Below are positions 1 through 6,703 of a DNA stretch of 30,108 bases, in pieces. Source of the DNA: Bacteroidales bacterium. GTDB taxonomy: Bacteria > Bacteroidota > Bacteroidia > Bacteroidales > ML635J-15. Where the stretch lies: positions 1-30,108 of the forward strand of contig JALOAQ010000018.1 in the NCBI GenBank assembly GCA_023228725.1. Reading direction: 5' to 3'. The position numbers and the translations under genes are program-made. Under the pieces are notes generated by a model that did no database searches, was not told where the DNA came from, and worked only from the letters and a program-made list of their open reading frames with translations. Positions within the stretch are counted from its first letter, which is position 1. Each line of letters begins with the position of its first letter.

Positions 1-178
1 TTTTTTTATTGCTTAAACAAAAGCAAAACATTAGCAAACCCTCTGACAGTGAGGTTAATGGAAATTTTTGCTGAAATTTGTTTTACAGAAATGAAGTTTA
101 GATTTTAATTCTAAAAGCAAAAAAAAAGGCTGTTTTAAATAAAATTATTAACATTATAATTAAAAGGTGTTTGATGAA

Positions 179-1606
179 ATGGTAAAAAAATGTGAAGAAA
201 TTTGGGGAAAGTGCTTACAAATCATTAAGGATAATGTGCCTAAGATTAGTTATCAAACTTGGTTTGAACCTATTATTCCACTAGAACTTAATGATACGGT
301 GTTAGCTATTCAAGTACCAAGTGAGTTTTTTTATGAATTTATTGAAGAAAATTTTCTTGACTTACTTAAAAAAACTTTACATAAGGTAATTGGTCATGGC
401 GCAAAACTAGAGTATCATGTAGTAATGGAAAATGGTTCTAATTCAGATAAAACTTTTGTTCTAAAAAAGCCTTCGAGCGACAAAACTCCAATAACTAATC
501 GCCCTGTGCAAGTACCACTTGATTTAGAAGCTAACGCAATTGTAAATCCTTTTGTAATTCCAGGTATAAAAAAAGTACACGTTGACCCCCACCTAAACTT
601 AGATTATACTTTTGATAATTTTGTTGAAGGTGAATGTAACCGATTAGCTAGGTCGGCAGGCTATGCAGTTGCTCAAAACCCCGGAGGTACTGCTTTTAAT
701 CCTTTGTTTGTTTATGGAAGTTCAGGATTAGGCAAAACGCATTTGGCTCAAGCTATTGGTATAGAAGTAAAAAAAACAATGCCGGAAAAAGTAGTTTTAT
801 ATGTTGACGCAAACAAGTTTTTAACTCAATATATGGAAGCTACTAGAAATAATAATAGAAATGATTTTATTCATTTTTATCAAATGATAGATGTATTGAT
901 AGTTGATGATGTTCAATATTTCTCTAAAAAAGAAGGAACTCAAGAAGTATTTTTTCATATTTTCAACCATTTGCACCAACATGGAAAACAATTAATTTTA
1001 ACCTCTGATAAACCACCTGTAGAACTAAACGGCATGGAACAAAGATTGCTGTCAAGGTTTAAATGGGGTCTATCTGCCGATTTACAAGAACCAGATTTTG
1101 AAACTAGAATTAAAGTTTTAAAGAAAAAAACATATAAAGACGGTATAGTTATAAAAGAAGAAATTCTTGAATATATTGCTTCGCACATAACAAACAATAT
1201 ACGCGAACTTGAAGGAGCTTTGATATCTTTGTTGGCTCAATCAACTCTTAACAAAAAAGAAATTACATTAGAACTAGCTAAAAACATGATTGACAAACTA
1301 GTTAAGAGTACCAGAAGAGAAGTTTCTATTGATTATATCCAAAAAGTTGTTTGTAATTATTTTTCAATGCCAGTAGAAACCCTTGCCTCTAAAACGCGTA
1401 AACGTGAAATAGTGCAAGCCAGACAAATAGCTATGTATTTTGCAAAAACAATGACAAAGTCTTCTCTAGCAGCTATTGGTTCTGCTATTGGAAATAAAGA
1501 TCATGCTACTGTTTTGCACGCTTTTAAAACAGTAAACAACTTAATAGATACCGACAAAAAGTTTAAAGCAGACGTTGAAGAAATTGAAAAAAGATTGAAA
1601 ATGTAA
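179..1606 (+). CDS. dnaA: Chromosomal replication initiator protein DnaA
   Basis: DnaA binds DnaA boxes and, in its ATP form, opens the replication origin. Residue numbers here count from a GTG codon at 167, four codons upstream. Domain I (about 1-90) carries the W-x3-L and TWFEP motifs typical of the family. The AAA+ domain has Walker A GSSGLGKT (184-191), Walker B VLIVDD (243-248), sensor 1 around LTSD (278-281), an arginine-finger region RLLSRF (293-298) and sensor 2 around NNIRELEG (343-350). The C-terminal domain IV ends with the DNA-binding signature IGNKDHATVLHAFK (441-454). Full length for the family. I prefer the ATG at 179 over the GTG at 167 because relatives have about nine residues before the conserved Trp; the GTG would add four residues. 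No Shine-Dalgarno sequence is visible. It heads a closely spaced plus-strand gene set; dnaN is not adjacent. Confidence 0.97.
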   Translation: MVKKCEEIWGKCLQIIKDNVPKISYQTWFEPIIPLELNDTVLAIQVPSEFFYEFIEENFLDLLKKTLHKVIGHGAKLEYHVVMENGSNSDKTFVLKKPSSDKTPITNRPVQVPLDLEANAIVNPFVIPGIKKVHVDPHLNLDYTFDNFVEGECNRLARSAGYAVAQNPGGTAFNPLFVYGSSGLGKTHLAQAIGIEVKKTMPEKVVLYVDANKFLTQYMEATRNNNRNDFIHFYQMIDVLIVDDVQYFSKKEGTQEVFFHIFNHLHQHGKQLILTSDKPPVELNGMEQRLLSRFKWGLSADLQEPDFETRIKVLKKKTYKDGIVIKEEILEYIASHITNNIRELEGALISLLAQSTLNKKEITLELAKNMIDKLVKSTRREVSIDYIQKVVCNYFSMPVETLASKTRKREIVQARQIAMYFAKTMTKSSLAAIGSAIGNKDHATVLHAFKTVNNLIDTDKKFKADVEEIEKRLKM

Positions 1607-1637
1607 ATAAAAAGATTTTTAGATTTTTTTCAAGCCA

Positions 1638-2258
1638 ATGGGAACCGACTATTTTTATACTATTGATAAACAAAGTGAAGGCATATATACAGAGAAATCA
1701 AGCAAATTTTTAGCCTTTGCTTTTCATGTAATTTCTGAAAATGAAGTAAAACAACATCTTAACGAATTAAAAAAGAAATATTTCGATGCTAGACACCAGG
1801 TTTATGCTTTTATTATAGGTAAAAACCAAGAAATTTATAGAGCTTCTGATGACGGAGAGCCAACAAATAGCTCAGGACCACCAGTTTTGGGTCAAATAAG
1901 ATCAATGAATTTAACAAATACACTTATTGTTGTTGTTAGATATTTTGGTGGAACAAAACTTGGAGTACCAGGCTTGATAAATGCTTATAAAACTGCTGCA
2001 AAAAATGCTTTAGATAATGCAAAAATCATAAAAAAATATATAGAAAACAAACTTGAAATTATTTTTGACTATGAAGATGTGAATTTTGTAATGAAAGTGC
2101 TTAAAGACTATGAGGCAAACATAAAATCTCAAACATTTCAAGAAAATTGTAGTATAATTTGCACAATTAAGTTATCTTTGTATGAAAAAATTTTAAAAAC
2201 ATTAAAACAAAATCACAAGTTAATTATCAAAGAATATGATAATGAAAACATTTGCTAA
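1638..2258 (+). CDS. YigZ/IMPACT family protein (UPF0029)
   Basis: 206 residues, the usual length for bacterial YigZ proteins. The N-terminal IMPACT domain contains the SKF motif (22-24), ARHQVYAF (51-58), DDGEP (71-75) and the family signature VVVRYFGGTKLGVPGL (98-113). The rest is the DUF1949-type C-terminal domain, with the alpha-beta pattern seen in E. coli YigZ. The molecular role of bacterial members is unsettled; the eukaryotic relative IMPACT acts on translation control, and co-occurrence with translation genes is common. It starts 31 bases after dnaA and its end overlaps the next gene by 23 bases, so co-transcription with both is likely (inference). Confidence 0.9.
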   Translation: MGTDYFYTIDKQSEGIYTEKSSKFLAFAFHVISENEVKQHLNELKKKYFDARHQVYAFIIGKNQEIYRASDDGEPTNSSGPPVLGQIRSMNLTNTLIVVVRYFGGTKLGVPGLINAYKTAAKNALDNAKIIKKYIENKLEIIFDYEDVNFVMKVLKDYEANIKSQTFQENCSIICTIKLSLYEKILKTLKQNHKLIIKEYDNENIC

Positions 2259-2790
2259 AATATACTTCAAGCTAAACAGATGGAAATATAACGAGTTTCC
2301 GGATGTGAAAAAAGCAGTGGTTTTAATGGCACCACATACAAGCATGTGGGATTTTGTTTTAGGAAAACTATATTTTCACCTATACAACTATAAACCAAAA
2401 GTTTTAATAAAAAAAGAGGCTTTTTGGGGTCCTTTTGGGTTTATTTTAAAAAAAATGGGCGGAATTCCTGTTGACAGAGGTAAAAGAACAGGAATAACAG
2501 ATATTGCAATTAAAAGCCTAATAGAAGCAGAAGATAGATTTTATCTTGTGATAACACCTGAAGGAACTAGAAAAAAAACTAAAAATTGGAAAAAAGGCTT
2601 TATTAGAATTGCAAAAGCAGCTGATGTGCCGGTTGTTATGAGGTTATTAAATAAAAAAAATAGAAAATTAGGTGTGATAGGACTATTAGATATGCAAGGC
2701 AACGATATAGAAATAATGGAAAGATTGAAAAAACAATATAAGGGCTTTACAGGACTTAAAAAAAATAAATTTGAAACAGGTTATGAGTAA
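2236..2790 (+). CDS. PlsC-like 1-acyl-glycerol-3-phosphate acyltransferase family protein
   Basis: 184 residues, short for the LPLAT/PlsC superfamily but with all core motifs. The catalytic H-x4-D is HTSMWD (34-39), the glycerol-phosphate region is GGIPVDRGKR (75-84), and the third block is TPEGTR (107-112). Members move an acyl chain from acyl-ACP or acyl-CoA to a lysophospholipid or related acceptor at the inner face of the cytoplasmic membrane. No membrane segment is strong, so it is probably a peripheral protein. The exact acceptor cannot be read from the sequence; the short, soluble type also occurs in Bacteroidota with unassigned substrates. The start overlaps the preceding gene; a second ATG two codons in (2242) is an equally good start. 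Its stop overlaps the start of the nitrilase gene. Confidence 0.85.
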   Translation: MIMKTFAKIYFKLNRWKYNEFPDVKKAVVLMAPHTSMWDFVLGKLYFHLYNYKPKVLIKKEAFWGPFGFILKKMGGIPVDRGKRTGITDIAIKSLIEAEDRFYLVITPEGTRKKTKNWKKGFIRIAKAADVPVVMRLLNKKNRKLGVIGLLDMQGNDIEIMERLKKQYKGFTGLKKNKFETGYE

Positions 2791-3559
2791 ATTAAAAGTT
2801 TCAGTATTACAAACTGATATTATTTGGGAAAATGCAGAGGAAAATTTAAAAAATTATAATAAAATAATTTTACAAAACCCCGGCTCTGATTTATACGTAC
2901 TTCCTGAAATGTTTAATTCAGGTTTTACAAACAATATTCACGACTGTGCCGAAGATGAAAACGGAATAAGTTTAACAATGCTTAGTGAAATATCAAGAAT
3001 TTCGGGTGCAGCCATAGCAACTTCCATGATATTAAAAGAAAATGGCTTATTTTACAATGTTTTTACTTTTGTAAAACCAGATGGTAGAATTGTTAAATAC
3101 AAAAAAAGACATTTATTTAAACTTGGTGGCGAAGCAGAAATGTTTAGCAAAGGAGATGAAAGAGTTGTTTTTGAATTTAGAGGATTTAAAATTCTATTCC
3201 AAATATGCTACGACTTACGTTTTCCTGTATGGAATAGAAATGTGGAAGACTATGACCTAATGATAAATGTTGCGTCTTGGCCTGTAGAAAGACGTAAAAT
3301 GTTTGATATTTTATTAAGAGCAAGAGCTATCGAAAATTTGGCTTACGTCATTGCTTGCAATAGAATTGGTAAAGATGGGAATAATTTAATTTACAATGGA
3401 GGTTCCTGTATAATTGACCCCAAAGGCGAAGAAATTGCATTAGCAAAAGATAATCAAGAAGAAATTATCAATGCAATTATTGATACCGAAATAATTAATG
3501 AATACCGTAAAAGTTTTCCAGCTCTTAACGATAGAGATGAATTTACTATTATAGTTTAA
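2783..3559 (+). CDS. Nitrilase superfamily hydrolase, omega-amidase (YafV/Nit2) type
   Basis: About 258 residues, one complete carbon-nitrogen hydrolase domain. The Glu-Lys-Cys triad is visible, numbered from the ATG at 2783: Glu in LPEMFNSGF (E42), Lys in KKRHLF (K108) and Cys in QICYDLRFPVW (C142). The KRHLF and CYDLRFP contexts match YafV/Nit2 enzymes, which hydrolyse alpha-ketoglutaramate and alpha-ketosuccinamate to the keto acid and ammonia as metabolite repair after glutamine transamination. A TTG at 2771 in frame would add four residues, but the ATG at 2783 gives the common short overlap with the previous stop (8 bases) and starts at the usual MSKLKV position. Cytosolic. It ends only 8 bases from the end of the convergent minus-strand gene. 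Confidence 0.88.
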   Translation: MSKLKVSVLQTDIIWENAEENLKNYNKIILQNPGSDLYVLPEMFNSGFTNNIHDCAEDENGISLTMLSEISRISGAAIATSMILKENGLFYNVFTFVKPDGRIVKYKKRHLFKLGGEAEMFSKGDERVVFEFRGFKILFQICYDLRFPVWNRNVEDYDLMINVASWPVERRKMFDILLRARAIENLAYVIACNRIGKDGNNLIYNGGSCIIDPKGEEIALAKDNQEEIINAIIDTEIINEYRKSFPALNDRDEFTIIV

Positions 3560-3567
3560 TTTAAAAA

Positions 3568-4362
3568 TTATTCATTTAAAGGGTAAATATTATTATCTAA
3601 ATATAATCTTAAAGTTTTAATTTTATTTACTTCCAAATTTTCTCCCTTACTAATCACTTGTAATTGATTATTAAAGTTTTCTTTCCAGCTATCATCAGCA
3701 AAGGTAAAAACTCTAAGAATAGTCCCTTGTTGCGGATGGTCTTCTCCATGATAAACAGTCCAAGCATATTCTCTACCTTTCACAAATTTATCAGCTTCAT
3801 AATACAAAGTATAGCTCGTATCAGATATTGGAATATTATAAATTAAATCCCAGTTTCCGGGGTTATAAACTTTCAAATACAAGGTCTTTTGTTTAGGATT
3901 TTTCCAAGTAAGAGTTAGGCTATCAACCAATAAAATTGCCTCATCAAAGGGGGCTAACAAAATATCTCCTACAGCTCTATAAACCCCACCGCTACGCCTT
4001 GCTTTTTCACTTTCTTCAATCATATTATTAGCTATATAATCAAAAAACTCTTGGGTTAAATTACTATTACCAACATTTTCATAAATTTTATTCAAATCTT
4101 TAATGCTGTAAGTTCCGGGATTGCTAATACCCATAGGAACCTCGTCTTTATTTGTCAGTACTAAATAAGTATTAGCAGGTAACTTAATGCTAGTTTTAGA
4201 GTTCAAGTAAGTGTCTCTTTTTATGTTTACTTCTTTACCTTTTTCAAGAATTACAGGATTACCTGAAAAGTAAAACACTTTATATTCGCTTTCTTGAGCG
4301 TTTAAACCTATCACGAATAAACTCAAAGCGAATAATACGGCGAAAATTTTTAATTCTTTCAT
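3568..4362 (-). CDS. Secreted protein with FecR-like and Fn3-like segments
   Basis: 264 residues beginning with a clear signal peptide (MKELK, a hydrophobic stretch, then LNAQ; cleavage near residue 23). Residues about 28-90 have short alternating beta strands ending in a PGTYSI motif, resembling the FecR-like periplasmic fold. Residues about 135-220 contain a W-x-NP start, a YLKVYNP strand and a YAWTVYH strand, resembling a fibronectin type III-like domain. No catalytic motif is seen. It lies directly downstream of a CHASE2 gene and their reading frames overlap by 83 bases (4280-4362), so the two are almost certainly co-expressed. CHASE2 and FecR-like domains are found together elsewhere, which suggests a shared periplasmic sensing role (inference). 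I do not recognise a named family. Confidence 0.6.
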   Translation of the reverse strand: MKELKIFAVLFALSLFVIGLNAQESEYKVFYFSGNPVILEKGKEVNIKRDTYLNSKTSIKLPANTYLVLTNKDEVPMGISNPGTYSIKDLNKIYENVGNSNLTQEFFDYIANNMIEESEKARRSGGVYRAVGDILLAPFDEAILLVDSLTLTWKNPKQKTLYLKVYNPGNWDLIYNIPISDTSYTLYYEADKFVKGREYAWTVYHGEDHPQQGTILRVFTFADDSWKENFNNQLQVISKGENLEVNKIKTLRLYLDNNIYPLNE

Positions 4363-5554
4363 CTTTTGTATAATTAAATTTTTGTGTTAAATATGAATCT
4401 ATTTTAAAAAGTTCTAATGTTTCTTCGTACAAATAAAGCACCTCAATACACAATACCAAAGTCAGCACTGATGGTATCATATCAATTTTCATACCAAATT
4501 TTGCAAAAATCATAAAAGTAGCCCATAAAACCAGTATTATCAACAAAAATTGTATTGGTTTTGATAAAATGTCGAACAATTTAGCCCCATGCACATAATA
4601 ATACACCAACCACATCAAAAACAGTTGGCATATAACTAAAGCTATCAAATAATTTATCCAGTTTGGTAATTTGTAAATATAATTTTTAGCCAACATCATA
4701 CTTAGGATATGTGCGTGAATTTCAATACCTTTTGTGTCGGCATAACCATATTCCGAACGTTTTAGTGGCGTGAAATGACTATCTGTCGTATCTGTTGCTG
4801 CTCCTTCAAACATTCTTACATAACCCATTAATACAATTTTATCTTTTATAATTTCTAAATTTGAATTTGTATCATTAACTTCTTCATAATCAAAAATTAT
4901 ATAAGGATGATAACCTGCTCGATAATTAATAAGCTCTGTTTTTGTTTTACGTTTGGCAAAATCCAAAAAAACTTCTTCATCATATTTGCTCATTATTTCT
5001 AAAGAAAAAGCATTGATTATTGTATCGTTAAATTTAATAAACTTATCAAATTCTCTAACTATTGTTGGGTCAGCTATAAATTCTAAATGTCCTACCGGCA
5101 AGTCGCCAAAAAAAGGATCTGATTTTATTATACCAATAGCTTGGTCTTCGTCCTCTTCATCAAAAACACCAAAACCTCCCATAACAATATTATTGTTTGA
5201 ATGCAAAGCTTGTTTTAACAAAAAATCTTCCATCCCTCTTTTTTCTGCAAAAACGGCATCTATACCAATAACTTTAGGTTGAAATTTTTGTAAAGTTAAA
5301 ATTTGATTTGCTAACTCGGCACGACTTAAATGACCAATATTTACAATAAAGATGTCAGTATCAGGCACCATATCATTATGTCGCAATTCGGAATAATACA
5401 AATCTGTATAATCAAAATTATCAAAAAAATCATCTAAAGGATTAAATAAATCAACAGAATCAATAATAGCCCACAAAAGTAAAACTGCAAAAAAGGTAAA
5501 TATATTTATTATTAAAGCATCAAAAAAAGTGTAATATTTTTTTTGTTTTTTCAT
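4280..5554 (-). CDS. CHASE2 domain-containing membrane protein without an output domain
   Basis: 424 residues. One N-terminal membrane segment (about 12-33) is followed by a large extracytoplasmic CHASE2 domain (about 50-290). It shows DIFIVNIG (67-74), PKVIGIDAVF (93-102), KIVLMG (239-244) and the KGIEIHAHILSMML block (275-288). Three more membrane segments follow (about 299-321, 333-351, 357-377). CHASE2 is an extracellular sensory domain normally joined to a histidine kinase, GGDEF, cyclase or Ser/Thr kinase domain. Here only a 47-residue, strongly basic tail (RFKRSRKRI end) follows the last membrane segment, so any output must come through a partner. The end of the gene overlaps the signal-peptide start of the downstream FecR-like gene by 83 bases. 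A -7 element lies at 5582-5589. Confidence 0.85.
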   Translation of the reverse strand: MKKQKKYYTFFDALIINIFTFFAVLLLWAIIDSVDLFNPLDDFFDNFDYTDLYYSELRHNDMVPDTDIFIVNIGHLSRAELANQILTLQKFQPKVIGIDAVFAEKRGMEDFLLKQALHSNNNIVMGGFGVFDEEDEDQAIGIIKSDPFFGDLPVGHLEFIADPTIVREFDKFIKFNDTIINAFSLEIMSKYDEEVFLDFAKRKTKTELINYRAGYHPYIIFDYEEVNDTNSNLEIIKDKIVLMGYVRMFEGAATDTTDSHFTPLKRSEYGYADTKGIEIHAHILSMMLAKNYIYKLPNWINYLIALVICQLFLMWLVYYYVHGAKLFDILSKPIQFLLIILVLWATFMIFAKFGMKIDMIPSVLTLVLCIEVLYLYEETLELFKIDSYLTQKFNYTKDERIKNFRRIIRFEFIRDRFKRSRKRI

Positions 5555-5581
5555 TTACTTATTCTAAATTTACATTTTATA

Positions 5582-5589
5582 CAAATATA
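5582..5589 (-). promoter_or_regulatory. Putative -7 element for the CHASE2 gene
   Basis: On the minus strand this reads TATATTTG, an exact match to the Bacteroidota -7 consensus TAnnTTTG. It lies 27 bases upstream of the CHASE2 start codon. No clear TTG -33 element is seen at the expected distance. Confidence 0.5.
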
Positions 5590-5613
5590 GTTATTTTTTT
5601 AAAACATGACATT

Positions 5614-6663
5614 ATGAAAAAAATATTTTTTATTTTAATTTTTCTAAGCATTTTATTTTTTGCAAAATCACAAATAGTGATACAACAATCCGACTTAGCA
5701 CAAGCTACTGACACTTTTTTGATATATGTTGATATGAATCCTGATATAACAATAGATTTAATTGGAGGAGAAAATTTAACTTGGGACTTTTCAGGCTTAA
5801 CTAAAGATTACGATAATTTTGCTTGTTATGCTCCAAAACAAGAATTAGAATTCGCCGAAGAGTTTCCTTTATCGCAGTTTTATACTTATGGACCTGGTTT
5901 TATTTATGCAGGGCCTGGTGGCGGTGCTCCTCTTGATAACTGGGGCTATATGTTGTTTTATACCGACAACCAAGGATTATTTGCCGAAGGTTTTTACTCA
6001 GATTATGGTATGGGTTATAAAAGCACATATAATACTCCACCGGAGTTACTTATGTTTACACCGGCAAATTATTTAGATAATAAAATAAATAATTCTTACT
6101 GGGAAGTAGTTGTTAACGAAAACTCAAGCGACTACGACACAATATACCGCCGAAATATTGACAAACAACTTGAAGCTGATGCCTGGGGAAATTTAACATC
6201 AGATTTTGGTAATTTTGAGGTTTTAAGAATACATGAAACAGGAACAAGTGTGGACTCTATTTTTGGGTATGTGGGGAATACGACTTTTTTCAAAACAGAA
6301 GTTGCTAATGAAATTATCAATAAATATTATTTTTGGGCAAAACATTGGCGTAATCCAATTATAACTTTATACTGTGACGAGAATAATAATATTTTAAGAA
6401 TAGATTATTTAATGGGGTCATTATTTTCTAATATAACAGAAAATAGTTTTAAAAACCTAAATATTTATCCCAACCCTAGTGAAAGTAGTATTTGCGTAAA
6501 AAATGCCAAAGATTTTATTGAAATTTATAGTATTGATGGAAAATTAATTTTAAAACACAAAATTATAAACGATTTTGAAACCATAAATTTAACTAACTTA
6601 AGCAAAGGAATTTATATAATAAAAGACGCTTCTAATAAGCAAGAAAAATTAATTTTGAAATAA
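5614..6663 (+). CDS. Secreted protein with type IX secretion (type A) sorting domain
   Basis: 349 residues with an N-terminal signal peptide (MKKIFFILIF start, cleavage near FAKSQ, residue 20). The C-terminal 70 residues form a type A sorting domain: LNIYPNPS (282-289), IYSIDGKLI (304-312) and LSKGIYII (329-336), ending in KLILK. Such a domain is read by the type IX secretion system, which exports the protein across the outer membrane and attaches or releases it. The middle (about 25-270) is rich in aromatic and acidic residues with a Gly-rich patch GPGGGAP (100-106); I do not recognise a catalytic family. It stands alone, divergent from the CHASE2 gene and convergent with the TonB-dependent receptor gene. 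Confidence 0.85.
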   Translation: MKKIFFILIFLSILFFAKSQIVIQQSDLAQATDTFLIYVDMNPDITIDLIGGENLTWDFSGLTKDYDNFACYAPKQELEFAEEFPLSQFYTYGPGFIYAGPGGGAPLDNWGYMLFYTDNQGLFAEGFYSDYGMGYKSTYNTPPELLMFTPANYLDNKINNSYWEVVVNENSSDYDTIYRRNIDKQLEADAWGNLTSDFGNFEVLRIHETGTSVDSIFGYVGNTTFFKTEVANEIINKYYFWAKHWRNPIITLYCDENNNILRIDYLMGSLFSNITENSFKNLNIYPNPSESSICVKNAKDFIEIYSIDGKLILKHKIINDFETINLTNLSKGIYIIKDASNKQEKLILK

Positions 6664-6703
6664 AATAAAAAATACTTTTTCTGATATTTTGGAAAAATAC
6701 ATT

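Noticed and set aside
1..166. Possible replication origin upstream of dnaA
   Set aside because: Only one weak near-match to a DnaA box (TTATTAACA near 146-154) and no cluster; dnaN is absent and no AT-rich repeat array is seen. Nothing else in this stretch can be supported.
4953..5282. 109-residue plus-strand frame opposite the CHASE2 gene
   Set aside because: Antisense shadow; Ser/Lys/Pro-rich with no domain, while the minus-strand frame has CHASE2 motifs.
6664..6703. Terminator between the sorting-domain gene and the TonB-dependent receptor gene
   Set aside because: Only short A/T runs; no stem with GC pairs can be drawn.
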